From positions 1-64,000 of the forward strand of contig CAZIUG010000007.1 in the NCBI GenBank assembly GCA_964542645.1: a DNA stretch of 64,000 bases, in the 5' to 3' direction. The translations under genes and the position numbers were made by a program. The notes under the pieces were generated by a model. It was not told the DNA's origin. It worked only from the letters and a program-made list of their open reading frames with translations, and made no database searches. Source of the DNA: Moanibacter sp964542645. Lineage in GTDB: Bacteria; Verrucomicrobiota; Verrucomicrobiia; Opitutales; UBA2987. Shown here piece by piece: positions 10,056 through 19,419 of this stretch. Positions within the stretch are counted from its first letter, which is position 1, and every line of letters starts with the position of its first letter.

Positions 10056-12395
10056 ATGACCCTGGCTCCTGACTCCCTGAAGTTTTCCGATCCCTTCGTA
10101 AAGGAGATTCAGACTCAGCTCGAGGGGCTCAATGTCAAGTTTACCACAACGGAAATTCGTCATCTCAAAGACGAGATTCTCAAGCGACCTCCGACCCTCA
10201 CAGAATGTATTCTCTTCTCCATAGAAGGATCCGAGCATTGCTCCTACAAAAGCAGTAGGAATCACCTGCAAACTCTTCCTACTAATGGCCCCAATGTCAT
10301 CATCGGAGCAAAAGAGGATGCGGGAATCGTTTCCGTGGCACAGGATCGACAAGGTCGTCGTTATGGTCTGGTTCTAAGCCATGAATCTCACAACCATCCG
10401 TCCCAGATTGTTCCCTACGAAGGAGCCGCCACTGGAGTAGGGGGTAATGTGCGAGATGTTTGCTGTATGGGCGCCGAGGTAATTGCAGTGGCCGACTCGC
10501 TTCGATTTGGATCAATCTCATCGCCCCGAACCAAATGGATCACTGACGGCGTTGTCGCGGGAATCGCCGGATATGGCAATTCACTTGGCATACCCAATCT
10601 CGCTGGAGACGTCTGTTTCAATGAAGGATACCAGGAAAATTGTCTTGTGACAGTGGTTACTCTCGGTATTGTCCGTGAAGATCATATAATTCACTCTTAT
10701 GCTCCACCTAATGCTGAGGACCATCTCCTTATCCTGGTGGGGAAAGCGACTGATAACAGTGGATTTGGTGGAGCTAACTTTGCCTCTTTTGAACTGGAAA
10801 GATCCGAGGAAGAAAGCAACAAGGGAGCCGTCCAGGAACCCAATGCTTTTCTCGAACGTCATCTTCTCAAGGCAAGTTATTCCCTCTTCAACTACCTCAG
10901 AAAACACAACCGCCTCAAGGATTTAGGGTTTAAAGACCTAGGCGCAGGGGGAATCGCATGCGCTAGCGTTGAGATCGCTGATAACGCTGGTTATGGTGCT
11001 GAAATCTGGCTGGAAAAGGTTCACACCAGCATGAACGGACTCTACCCAGGAATTATCCTATGTTCGGAAACCCAAGAGAGATTTCTCTGGGTCGCTCCGC
11101 CTGATTTGGTCAATACCATTCTCGATTTTTATAACAAGAAGTTCGATCTCCCCAATGTCTCTTATCAAGCCGAAGCCCGGGTTGTTGGCAAAATTCGGGG
11201 GGATGGACAATTTGTTGTTCGCTACAACGATGAAACTCTCGTCAACGCTGCTGCTAGCCAGGTGACTAAAGGATTCTCCTACGACCGGCCCTTCCACCCA
11301 ATAAAACGCTCACTGAGTGAGCCAACTATCCCGGAACCCCGAGACTACAATTCCATCCTCCTTCAGATGCTCGGACATGAAAATATCGCTTCTCGCGAGC
11401 CGATTTTAGAAACCTATGACAAACAGGTTCAAGGTAGAACAGTCGTCGAAGCTGGCACTGGGAATGCCGGTGTTCTGCAGCCGTTCAACGATAAGAAATT
11501 TCCTCCGGAAATTCGCGCTACTGGAATCGCCCTAAGCACGGACCATAACCCACGGTATTGCCAAATCGACCCCTATTGGGGAACGGTTAATGCGGTCGTA
11601 GAGGCTGTTCGAAACGTCTCTTCGGTTGGAGCAACACCTCGGGCAATCACTGATTGTCTCTGCTTTGGGAATCCAGAAAAGCCAGCTCAAATGGCCGACT
11701 TTGTCGCTAGTATCCGAGCTCTTGGCGACACATGTAAAGGAATCAACTTAGAGAGGGACCCCTCTATTCCTTTACCTATCGTAGCTGGCAACGTCAGTTT
11801 TTACAACGAATCTCATCAGGGCGCCATCCCAGCTAGCCCCATGATCAGCTGCTTCGGACGAATAGATGACGCCGCTCGGGCAATTACCTTTAGTTTCAAA
11901 CAGCCTGATTCAATTATACTTCTTTCTGGCGAGCGAAAAGACGAATGCGGAGGAAGCGTCTACTATTCTCTCCATGGCCATTTGGGCGCTAATCTCCCAA
12001 AACCAGATGTTTCCGAGGTGACTAATCAAGTTGTAGCTCTTACCGAGTCCATTAGAAAGAAATTGATTTTGACCGCTCATGACATTAGTGAAGGCGGTAT
12101 CGCGGTAGCTCTCGCGGAGATGGCCTTTCAAAATGATATTGGATGCCGTGTCGAATTGCCCGGCCCACTTCGACTCGATCGTAAAGCGTTTTCAGAATCC
12201 GGAGGCTTTATTCTCGAGGTAATTCCAGAGAACTTGGAAAAAGTCCGGCTCCTATTCTCTCAACACCAAGCTCCTCTGGTCAGTATCGGTCGAACAACAG
12301 AAGACTCCTTTATCGCTATCGAACCCAGGATAAACCTCTCTATATCAGCAGCAAAAGAACGGTGGATCTATGGGCTTCGTGAAAAACTCTACTAG
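10056..12395 (+). CDS. purL: Phosphoribosylformylglycinamidine synthase, large subunit (small-type PurL)
   Basis: 779 aa, the short PurL that needs separate PurS and PurQ. It uses ATP and ammonia to turn FGAR into FGAM, step four of purine synthesis. GSEHCSYKSSRNHL is the catalytic-His region; LSHESHNHPSQIVPYEGAATGVGGNVRD is a shortened view of the nucleotide and metal site typical of the PurM-like N-terminal domain, and the second half begins with a repeat of that fold (STDHNPRY, VRNVSSVGATPRAITD). C-terminal LTAHDISEGGIAVALAEMA is also conserved. It opens a plus-strand operon with purM 28 bp downstream and the amidotransferase PurQ two genes on. Slightly longer than the usual 720-750 aa. 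Confidence 0.96.
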   Translation: MTLAPDSLKFSDPFVKEIQTQLEGLNVKFTTTEIRHLKDEILKRPPTLTECILFSIEGSEHCSYKSSRNHLQTLPTNGPNVIIGAKEDAGIVSVAQDRQGRRYGLVLSHESHNHPSQIVPYEGAATGVGGNVRDVCCMGAEVIAVADSLRFGSISSPRTKWITDGVVAGIAGYGNSLGIPNLAGDVCFNEGYQENCLVTVVTLGIVREDHIIHSYAPPNAEDHLLILVGKATDNSGFGGANFASFELERSEEESNKGAVQEPNAFLERHLLKASYSLFNYLRKHNRLKDLGFKDLGAGGIACASVEIADNAGYGAEIWLEKVHTSMNGLYPGIILCSETQERFLWVAPPDLVNTILDFYNKKFDLPNVSYQAEARVVGKIRGDGQFVVRYNDETLVNAAASQVTKGFSYDRPFHPIKRSLSEPTIPEPRDYNSILLQMLGHENIASREPILETYDKQVQGRTVVEAGTGNAGVLQPFNDKKFPPEIRATGIALSTDHNPRYCQIDPYWGTVNAVVEAVRNVSSVGATPRAITDCLCFGNPEKPAQMADFVASIRALGDTCKGINLERDPSIPLPIVAGNVSFYNESHQGAIPASPMISCFGRIDDAARAITFSFKQPDSIILLSGERKDECGGSVYYSLHGHLGANLPKPDVSEVTNQVVALTESIRKKLILTAHDISEGGIAVALAEMAFQNDIGCRVELPGPLRLDRKAFSESGGFILEVIPENLEKVRLLFSQHQAPLVSIGRTTEDSFIAIEPRINLSISAAKERWIYGLREKLY

Positions 12396-12423
12396 GCACA
12401 AAAAAACAGCATACTACTAACTA

Positions 12424-13530
12424 ATGAGGGCCAAGGGAAATAATACCAAGATTAGTCTTTCGGCAACCGGCAAACCAATCGATTATCGGTCTGCTGGTGT
12501 TAATATTGAGGCGGGGAACAGCGCCGTTGATCGGATTCGCCCCCATGTAGAAACCACATTCAATGAATCTGTACTAGAAGGTATCGGAGGGTTTGGTTCC
12601 TTTTTTGACCTAAAGAAACTCCTTAGAGACTACAAGGACCCGGTCCTGGTTCAAAGCACGGACAGCGTGGGTACAAAGATCAGTGTGGCAAGTATGTCAC
12701 AAAATTTTAGCACGATCGGAATGGATCTAGTCAGTGCTTGCTGCAACGATATTTTAGTCCATGGTGCCCGCCCTCTCACCTTCCTCGACTATATCGCAAC
12801 TGGAAATTTGAAGCCAGAGATCATAGAGGAGATAGTAAGAGGAATTGCTGAAGCCTGTCGCCATCATGGAGTTGCACTTGTCGGTGGTGAACTTGCGGAA
12901 ATGCCTGACACCTATGTAAATGGCGAATATGATCTTGTCGGCATCGTCACGGGTGTAGTCGAAAAGCAGAAGATTATTAACGGGAAGAATATCATTACTG
13001 GCGACTCAGTTCTTGCCCTACCCTCCAACGGCCTTCACACCAACGGATATTCTCTTGCCCGAAAATTAATCTTCGAAGTGGCCAACCTAACGATCGAAGA
13101 TCGACCAGAGCCCCTCTCCGAGAGCGTCTCTGAAACCCTTCTAGCGCCTCACTTAAATTACCAGGATCCAATTCTGACCCTTCTAGAAGCAGGTCATCTA
13201 GTGAAGGGAATGGCTCACATAACCGGGGGCGGCATATTTGACAACATCCCTAGAATTCTTCCAGCTAATTGCGGGGCTGAAATTTTTCGAGGAACTTGGC
13301 CCATTCCTCCTGTTTTTACTCTTTTGAAGAGATTAAGTAATCTCCCTGAAAAAGAGATGTTTCGCACTTTCAACATGGGACTCGGTCTTGTTATGGTCGT
13401 ATCTCCCGAAACCTCTTCCGAGATCATTCACTGTCTGTCCCCTGAAACAGATATTTTTGAAGTCGGCACTATAATTGACGCCGACCATGAAGTACGACTC
13501 GTTGAGGCTCCATCAACAAAGCATCTCTGA
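12424..13530 (+). CDS. purM: Phosphoribosylformylglycinamidine cyclo-ligase (AIR synthetase)
   Basis: 368 aa. Closes FGAM to AIR with ATP, step five of purine synthesis. YRSAGVNIEAGNSAV is the start of the family, VQSTDSVGTKISVA the nucleotide-contact strand, DLVSACCNDILVHGARPLTFLDY and VALVGGELAEMPDTY the conserved core, and SNGLHTNGYSLARK and AHITGGGIFDNIPRIL the C-terminal domain signatures. There is a roughly 20-residue N-terminal extension that is not part of the fold; translation could start slightly later but no better start is seen. No clear Shine-Dalgarno. Second gene of the pur operon, 17 bp before purQ. Confidence 0.96.
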   Translation: MRAKGNNTKISLSATGKPIDYRSAGVNIEAGNSAVDRIRPHVETTFNESVLEGIGGFGSFFDLKKLLRDYKDPVLVQSTDSVGTKISVASMSQNFSTIGMDLVSACCNDILVHGARPLTFLDYIATGNLKPEIIEEIVRGIAEACRHHGVALVGGELAEMPDTYVNGEYDLVGIVTGVVEKQKIINGKNIITGDSVLALPSNGLHTNGYSLARKLIFEVANLTIEDRPEPLSESVSETLLAPHLNYQDPILTLLEAGHLVKGMAHITGGGIFDNIPRILPANCGAEIFRGTWPIPPVFTLLKRLSNLPEKEMFRTFNMGLGLVMVVSPETSSEIIHCLSPETDIFEVGTIIDADHEVRLVEAPSTKHL

Positions 13531-13547
13531 AAAGACACATCGTTCCA

Positions 13548-14810
13548 ATGAACAAAATCCGTATTGCGGTCATCCAATTTCCCGGTTCGAATACCGAACG
13601 GGAAACCCACCTAGCATTGCAACGGGTGGGACTTTCTGGCGTGGATTTCCTCTGGAACAGGAATTACGCTACTTTGGAGAAGTGTGACGGGTTTGTACTA
13701 ACCGGTGGGTTTTCCTATGAGGACCGATCCCGAAGTGGAATCATCGCCTCCCTGGATCCATTAATGGATATTCTTCGGACTCAAGGGGGATTAGGGAAGC
13801 CGATTCTCGGGATCTGCAACGGGGCCCAGATTCTAGTTGAATCTGGAATGATTCCTGAACTTGAAGGGAATCAAGTTGGTATGGCATTGACTCGGAACAA
13901 GAGAGTTAGAAATGGACGCGTTCTTGGGACTGGCTATTACAATGCCTGGGTTTACCTCAAACTTAATTCTCTTTCAGATCGCTGCGCCTTTACCCGCCAC
14001 CTTGGACCCAACCGGCAGCTGAGGATTCCTGTGGCTCACGGTGAAGGTCGTTTCCTCGCACACTCTGATTTGATCACAGAACTCAAAGATCGGGAACAGA
14101 TTACCCTGCAGTATTGCGATCGGAACGGAGATGCAAATCCTGAATTCCCAGTCAATCCCAACGGCTCCGACTCGAACATTGCCGCTATTTGCAATCCTCG
14201 TGGCAATGTCATGGCAATGATGCCGCATCCCGAAAGAACCTTGGAGGGCGATCCAATTTTTTCCTCGATGCGCGACTTTATCGAGAATCCGTCAGAAAAT
14301 AATGTTCCTCCCTTGACCTATCACCGAAGGCCGTTCCAAACTCCTTCTTTCAAACCCGTACAAGGAGCGGTCACCTTAACCGTAAAATTGCTGATCACCG
14401 ATAACGAAGCTATCTCGGTAGAGAAAACTCTGACCCGCCTCGGGATCCCTGTCCGCGTGGAAAGACAAACTTATTGGGAAATCCTGACCGATGGCAGTTC
14501 CAGTGCTGAGCTCCTAAAAGAGATCGAGGCTAGTGGTGAACTCTTCAATCCCAACAAGGAAGCAATTGGAGGGGCTACCTCCGCAAGCGACCTTCGGGGC
14601 TATCTCGTCTATCCAAAAGAAGACTGGATCGGTAAACAGAAACTCGATTCGCTGAGAAACCGATTCGGGCTGGATAATATAAAGGAGATTCGTCGAGGAG
14701 TACTTTGGCGGCTCACTTCACCCTCCAGTCCAGACCCTGTCTTGGTAGAAAAGGCTCTCCAAACTAACATCTTTTTTAACCCTATTTCACATATCTGTTA
14801 TGAGTACTGA
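13548..14810 (+). CDS. purQ: FGAM synthase glutaminase subunit PurQ fused to two PurS-like domains
   Basis: 420 aa against about 230 for a usual PurQ. Residues 1-250 are the class I glutaminase: GILGICNGAQILV-type nucleophile elbow with Cys90 and PHPER with His227 and Glu229; it frees ammonia from glutamine for PurL. Residues about 274-340 (LTVKLLITD, VEKTLTRLGIPV, ELFNPNKEAI) and about 350-420 (GYLVYPKEDW, LDSLRNRFGLDNI, IFFNPISHICYEY) each resemble PurS, including the closing Asn-Pro motif. PurS normally is a separate 80 aa dimer that joins PurQ to small PurL; no separate purS lies in this operon. The domain calls for PurS are by eye and weaker than for PurQ. Its stop overlaps the purC start by 11 bp. 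Confidence 0.92.
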   Translation: MNKIRIAVIQFPGSNTERETHLALQRVGLSGVDFLWNRNYATLEKCDGFVLTGGFSYEDRSRSGIIASLDPLMDILRTQGGLGKPILGICNGAQILVESGMIPELEGNQVGMALTRNKRVRNGRVLGTGYYNAWVYLKLNSLSDRCAFTRHLGPNRQLRIPVAHGEGRFLAHSDLITELKDREQITLQYCDRNGDANPEFPVNPNGSDSNIAAICNPRGNVMAMMPHPERTLEGDPIFSSMRDFIENPSENNVPPLTYHRRPFQTPSFKPVQGAVTLTVKLLITDNEAISVEKTLTRLGIPVRVERQTYWEILTDGSSSAELLKEIEASGELFNPNKEAIGGATSASDLRGYLVYPKEDWIGKQKLDSLRNRFGLDNIKEIRRGVLWRLTSPSSPDPVLVEKALQTNIFFNPISHICYEY

Positions 14811-15807
14811 TTCCCTTCCCTTAACATTTCTCAACCAAAATCTCGACTACACCGAAAGGATTATTGAAGAACTAGAATACATAGTATCGGATACCGATCT
14901 TTTATCTGATGGAAAACATAAGGGCAAAGTCCGTGACACATATGACTGCGGAGACCGTCTTATTTTAGTTACAACTGATCGACATAGTTCTTTCGATCGC
15001 ATTATTGCCCACATCCCCTTCAAAGGCCAAGTATTGAACCTGATCAGCGCCTGGTGGTTCGAGCAGACGGCGAATTTGGTACCCAATCATGTCCTTGCAG
15101 TACCTGATCCGAATGTCACTGTGGCAAAAAAATGTCGTGTCGTCCCAATCGAATTTGTGATTCGTGGATACATCACTGGATCCACCAATACTTCGCTTTG
15201 GACTGTCTACAATCAAGGTTCTCGGGAGTATTGTGGAAACCCATTGCCCGATGGCCTCCAGAAAAACCAAAAACTGGAGAAACCGCTCTTGACTCCTACC
15301 ACCAAGGAAGTTGAACACGACCGTCCCATAAGCCCTAAGGAGATCGTCGAAGAGGGCTGGATGAGTTCCGCTGAGTGGGAAGAAACAAGTGCCATTGCCT
15401 TTCGATTATTCCATGAAGGGCAGCGCCAGGCGCTCCAACATGGACTTATTCTGGTCGATACAAAATATGAATTGGGCCGGGATAAAGACGGTCAATGTAT
15501 AGTCATTGACGAGATTCATACTCCTGATTCTAGTCGCTATTGGCTCGCCGATAGCTACGAAAAACGAATTGCTTCTGGTCTCGAACCTGAAAACATCGAC
15601 AAGGAGTTCCTTCGCCTCTGGTTCAGGGACCACTGCGACCCCTATGCCGACGCGGAATTACCTGCGGCACCGAAGGACCTAGTGATCGAACTGGCTCGGC
15701 GCTATATATACCTATATGAGAGGATCACCGGCCGCGCCTTCCCCTTTCCCGAAAAACACGAACAAACGTCTCAGCGAATCAAACGTAACCTGGAGAACTA
15801 TCTGTGA
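14800..15807 (+). CDS. purC: Phosphoribosylaminoimidazole-succinocarboxamide synthase (SAICAR synthase)
   Basis: 335 aa, the longer form resembling fungal Ade1 rather than the 237 aa E. coli enzyme. Joins aspartate to CAIR with ATP. GKHKGKVRDTYDCGDRLILV is the nucleotide-binding start, TDRHSSFDRII the next strand, EFVIRGYITGSTNTSLW the substrate region, and LVDTKYELGRDKDG and DEIHTPDSSRYW the metal and CAIR sites. Starts inside the 3' end of purQ and its own stop overlaps the purE start by four bases (GTGA), so translation is probably coupled. Confidence 0.96.
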   Translation: MSTDSLPLTFLNQNLDYTERIIEELEYIVSDTDLLSDGKHKGKVRDTYDCGDRLILVTTDRHSSFDRIIAHIPFKGQVLNLISAWWFEQTANLVPNHVLAVPDPNVTVAKKCRVVPIEFVIRGYITGSTNTSLWTVYNQGSREYCGNPLPDGLQKNQKLEKPLLTPTTKEVEHDRPISPKEIVEEGWMSSAEWEETSAIAFRLFHEGQRQALQHGLILVDTKYELGRDKDGQCIVIDEIHTPDSSRYWLADSYEKRIASGLEPENIDKEFLRLWFRDHCDPYADAELPAAPKDLVIELARRYIYLYERITGRAFPFPEKHEQTSQRIKRNLENYL

Positions 15808-16301
15808 AAATTGTAATTCTGCTTGGATCGGAGTCCGATCGCCCCCATGCCCAAAAAATAACTGATGGGCTTGATCGATTTGTCATCCCTCACGAGACCT
15901 TCGTCGTCTCTGCCCACAAGGTTCCGGAACTATTGATCGAGCTTATCCAGCGATTCAATTCCTATACCAAACCCCTCGTCTACATAACAGTAGCTGGTCG
16001 ATCTAACGGCCTCTCTGGAGTAACCGCTGGAAGCGCCCTGCATCCCGTGATCGCCTGCCCTCCTTTCTCTGATAGGTCCGACTATTTAACCAACATCCAT
16101 TCCTCTCTTCAGATGCCCAAAGATACGCCGGTCTTAACCGTGGTTGATCCGGCTAATGCAGCGCTTTCTGCAGCCAGAATCTTGGCCTTGGGCCACGAAG
16201 ATCTGAAACTGAAAATTCGCAGCCACATCGAAGGTGTCAAACGCACTTATGCTCCTGCCTCCGACGAAGCATCCCAAACCAAATCATCAGGAAATGGATA
16301 G
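15804..16301 (+). CDS. purE: AIR carboxylase, class II PurE
   Basis: 165 aa with a GTG start overlapping the purC stop. LLGSESDRPHAQKI is the phosphate-binding start. The next motif is VVSAHKVPE, then ITVAGRSNGLSGVTAGSALHPVIACPP and SSLQMP. Class I bacterial PurE has SAHRTP and AGGAAHLPGM in these places; SAHK, AGRSN and SCPP/ACPP are marks of class II, the animal-type enzyme that carboxylates AIR directly with CO2. That agrees with no purK in the operon. The class assignment rests on these motifs. About 20 C-terminal residues are low complexity. Followed by purF after about 95 bp. Confidence 0.9.
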   Translation: MKIVILLGSESDRPHAQKITDGLDRFVIPHETFVVSAHKVPELLIELIQRFNSYTKPLVYITVAGRSNGLSGVTAGSALHPVIACPPFSDRSDYLTNIHSSLQMPKDTPVLTVVDPANAALSAARILALGHEDLKLKIRSHIEGVKRTYAPASDEASQTKSSGNG

Positions 16302-16384
16302 CTTTCATCTGGACAGGGCTACTCAACTGAGCGTTCTCAGGGTCATCCTTGAAGCTAGGAATATTTTCGAATATATACGATGAT

Positions 16385-16389
16385 AGGAG
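16385..16389 (+). promoter_or_regulatory. Ribosome-binding site of purF
   Basis: AGGAG ending 7 bases before the ATG at 16397. It decides the start: that ATG puts Cys second, as the enzyme's nucleophile requires, and not the in-frame ATG at 16349. Confidence 0.65.
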
Positions 16390-16396
16390 TAAACTG

Positions 16397-17872
16397 ATGT
16401 GCGGAATTGTTGGCATCCTTTCTCATCGACCCGTTGCAGGTGAACTTTATGAGAGCCTGATTCATCTGCAACACCGAGGACAAGATGCAGCAGGGATCAT
16501 GACCTGCGATCCCCACCAATTCTATATTAAAAAGGGTACAGGCCTTGTTCGTGACATTTTTGACCAATCGAACATGACCCGGTTAGTTGGAAATTTAGGC
16601 ATTGGGCACTCCCGATATCCGACTTCCGGCGGCTATGGTATGGAAGAAACCCAACCACTCTGGGCAAGTGTCCCCTTTGGAATCGCAATGAGCCACAACG
16701 GCAATCTTGTCAACTACAGTAACCTCAAGGAAAAATTGGAAAAAACCCATCGCCGCTACCTCAATTCAAGCAGCGACACTGAGGCAATCTTACATCTATT
16801 CTGTAGCTTCCTACATGAACATCCAGATACAGATGATTCTGAGGAATTCTTTGAGCAGATCTGCGCCTCTCTTGAACAGGTCTTCCAACTTGCCATTGGC
16901 TCCTTTTCTGTTGTTGCCGCAATTATAGGCAAGGGTCTTCTCGCCTTCAGAGATTCTCATGGAATTCGGCCTCTCGTACAGGGGATTCGACCCTATCCCG
17001 ATGGTTCGTCCGATTTTATATTCGCATCTGAGAACTCAATGTTTTCACTTCTTGGGTTTAAAAGATCTGAAGATGTTCAACCCGGAGAAGTGGTCTATAT
17101 CAGTGAGAATGGAAAGCGGTATTCAAAGGTACTTTCGAAAGGTAAATTTTCGCCCTGCGTTTTCGAATATGTCTACTTTGCTCGTGCTGATGCCCTGTTG
17201 AACGATGTCAGCGTCTATCGATCGCGTTTGCGAATGGGGCAAAATCTTGCGAGGGCATGGAAACGCAATCATCCTGACCTAAAGCCAGATATAATCATCC
17301 CAGTTCCTTCTACTTCCAATACTGCAGCCCTTTCTTTGGCCCAAGAATTGGGTGTTCGCTATTCTGAAGGGCTCTACAAGAACCCTTTTATTGGGCGGAC
17401 CTTCATTATGCCCGGCCAGGAGATGCGCAGAAAATCAGTTCGCTATAAGCTTGTCCCTCAAGAAACCGAAATAAGAGGGAAGGTCGTTATGCTTGTCGAT
17501 GACAGTATCGTTCGTGGAACAACCTGTAAGGAAATCATCAAAATGGTGAGGGAATTTGGAGCCCATAAAGTCTATTTCGTCACCACAGCTCCCCCGATGA
17601 TCTCGCCCTGCTTTTACGGAATTGATTTCCCAAGTAAATCGGAGCTTATTGCTTCTAATCGGTCTATTGAAGAAATTCGTCTTCAAATCGGAGCTGACGC
17701 TCTCCTATATCAAAGCCATGAAGATCTTGTTGAGGCCGTTACCCGCAAGGGCCACCATAAAATTGAAAATCCGTGTATGGCCTGCATGAATGGTCAATAT
17801 GTAACAGGTGGTCTTTCCGAGCAATTGATGTTGGATCTCGAAAAAGAGAGACAAAGCCACCGAGAAAATTAA
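16397..17872 (+). CDS. purF: Amidophosphoribosyltransferase
   Basis: 491 aa. Makes phosphoribosylamine from PRPP and glutamine, the first committed purine step. The chosen start gives MCGIVGIL with the N-terminal nucleophile Cys in place and no propeptide. HRGQDAAG and the NGN and SDTE segments belong to the Ntn glutaminase domain (about 1-230); VMLVDDSIVRGTTCKEI is the PRPP-binding loop of the phosphoribosyltransferase domain; the late PCMACMNG may bind an iron-sulphur cluster with other cysteines, as in the Bacillus type, though I did not trace all four. The operon's sixth gene, 21 bp before purD. Confidence 0.95.
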   Translation: MCGIVGILSHRPVAGELYESLIHLQHRGQDAAGIMTCDPHQFYIKKGTGLVRDIFDQSNMTRLVGNLGIGHSRYPTSGGYGMEETQPLWASVPFGIAMSHNGNLVNYSNLKEKLEKTHRRYLNSSSDTEAILHLFCSFLHEHPDTDDSEEFFEQICASLEQVFQLAIGSFSVVAAIIGKGLLAFRDSHGIRPLVQGIRPYPDGSSDFIFASENSMFSLLGFKRSEDVQPGEVVYISENGKRYSKVLSKGKFSPCVFEYVYFARADALLNDVSVYRSRLRMGQNLARAWKRNHPDLKPDIIIPVPSTSNTAALSLAQELGVRYSEGLYKNPFIGRTFIMPGQEMRRKSVRYKLVPQETEIRGKVVMLVDDSIVRGTTCKEIIKMVREFGAHKVYFVTTAPPMISPCFYGIDFPSKSELIASNRSIEEIRLQIGADALLYQSHEDLVEAVTRKGHHKIENPCMACMNGQYVTGGLSEQLMLDLEKERQSHREN

Positions 17873-17893
17873 CTGACTACCCCACTATTGCCG

Positions 17894-19222
17894 ATGAGTG
17901 TGATCCTGTTGGTTGGGTCCAGTGCTAGAGAGCACGCTATTGCCCGAGCCATTTCCAAATCTCCACAAGCTTCCTCGATATGCTGTTTCGCATCAGCCAA
18001 TAATCCAGGAATCCAATCTATCGCTACCAGCTATGCAGTTGGCAACATCGACGATCCAAACGAGGTGGTTCGGTTTGGAATGCAGTGCGGTACCAAGTTA
18101 GCTGTGATCGGTCCCGAGGCTCCGCTAGAAAACGGGGTTTCCGATGCCTTGTGGAATTCCGGTATTCCATGTGTCGGGCCTAAAAAGGCATTAGCACGAA
18201 TCGAAACCAGTAAAGGCTTCACTCGCCGCCTCCTAGAAAGTTCTAGTATCACTGTCAATCCTGCCTTCAGGGCCTTTGAAAACATAGGAGGAGCGGAAGA
18301 GTACCTCCAGCAATTAGGTGATGCATATGTCGTGAAATATGATGGCTTGATGGGAGGGAAAGGAGTCAAAGTGGCCGGAGAACACCTTCACTCCCACAAC
18401 CAAGCGATTGAATATTGCAATCAACTAGTTAAATCCGGTGGAGGATTTCTAATCGAGGAGAAGCTCTTAGGAGTTGAATTCTCCTTAATGAGCTTCTGTG
18501 ACGGGAAAACCATTGTTCACGCTCCTCCGGTCCAGGATCATAAACGCGCCTTTGTTGGCGACACCGGTCCCAATACCGGAGGAATGGGCTCGTACTCTGG
18601 TCCCAACCAATCTCTCCCCTTCCTTACTGAATCCGATATTCGGGAAGCTCAGGAAATCAACTCTAGGGCCATTGAGGCACTAAGTCGGGAGTGCGGACAG
18701 CCCTACCTAGGTATCCTATACGGCGGCTTTATAGCGACTGCTAGTGATATTCGCCTGATTGAATACAATGCCCGGCTCGGCGATCCTGAAGCGTTGAACA
18801 TTCTTACCCTTCTTGAGTCTGATTTCCTAGTCTTGTGTGAAGCCATAGTATCGGGCACTCTCGGAGATATCGATTTGACCTTCTCCACCGCTGCCACCGT
18901 CTGTAAATACGCTGTCCCGAACGGATATCCTGATGCGCCGGTGCAGGACGAAAAGATTGATATTTCCAATGTGAGAGCTCCAGATCTCATTTCCTACGGT
19001 GCCGTTGACCAGCGAGACGATGGGATCTATATGACAGGATCTCGCAGTCTCGCTGTAACCGCCGCCGCCGCTTCCCTTGCCGAAGCCGAGTCCATCGTCG
19101 AAGAAGAGCTGAGTCGTATTGGAGGCCCCCTCTTCCACCGCCAAGATATCGGAACCGCTGCTCTAATTGAATCCTATGTCACCAAACTTAACAGCCTCCG
19201 CTGCCAAAGTTCCAGCCAATGA
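17894..19222 (+). CDS. purD: Phosphoribosylamine-glycine ligase (GAR synthetase)
   Basis: 442 aa. ATP-grasp ligase joining glycine to phosphoribosylamine. LLVGSSAREHAIARAI is the N-terminal PRA-binding motif; VIGPEAPLENGVSDAL, VVKYDGLMGGKGV (ATP-binding lysine loop), DHKRAFVGDTGPNTGGMGSYS and LGILYGGFIATASDIRLIEYNARLGDPEA are all typical, the last carrying the metal-binding Glu and Asn. ATG 17894 is preferred; a TTG at 17888 adds two residues. Followed after about 200 bp by purN, the widest gap inside the cluster, with no terminator seen. Confidence 0.95.
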   Translation: MSVILLVGSSAREHAIARAISKSPQASSICCFASANNPGIQSIATSYAVGNIDDPNEVVRFGMQCGTKLAVIGPEAPLENGVSDALWNSGIPCVGPKKALARIETSKGFTRRLLESSSITVNPAFRAFENIGGAEEYLQQLGDAYVVKYDGLMGGKGVKVAGEHLHSHNQAIEYCNQLVKSGGGFLIEEKLLGVEFSLMSFCDGKTIVHAPPVQDHKRAFVGDTGPNTGGMGSYSGPNQSLPFLTESDIREAQEINSRAIEALSRECGQPYLGILYGGFIATASDIRLIEYNARLGDPEALNILTLLESDFLVLCEAIVSGTLGDIDLTFSTAATVCKYAVPNGYPDAPVQDEKIDISNVRAPDLISYGAVDQRDDGIYMTGSRSLAVTAAAASLAEAESIVEEELSRIGGPLFHRQDIGTAALIESYVTKLNSLRCQSSSQ

Positions 19223-19419
19223 CCAGACGTTTCCACATGATCTATATCCTAAATTTAATCCACCCATGATACCTAGATTGATGTTTAGGCCATTTAGATT
19301 GAATCTCTAAATCCTCAACTCACAACCCATCTTTCTCCGTCTACTTACGATCCTGTTCTAGAAAACTCTCTACCCCTTCTATTGTTAAAGAACTCATCTC
19401 TTAAAACTCGGGAAACCCC

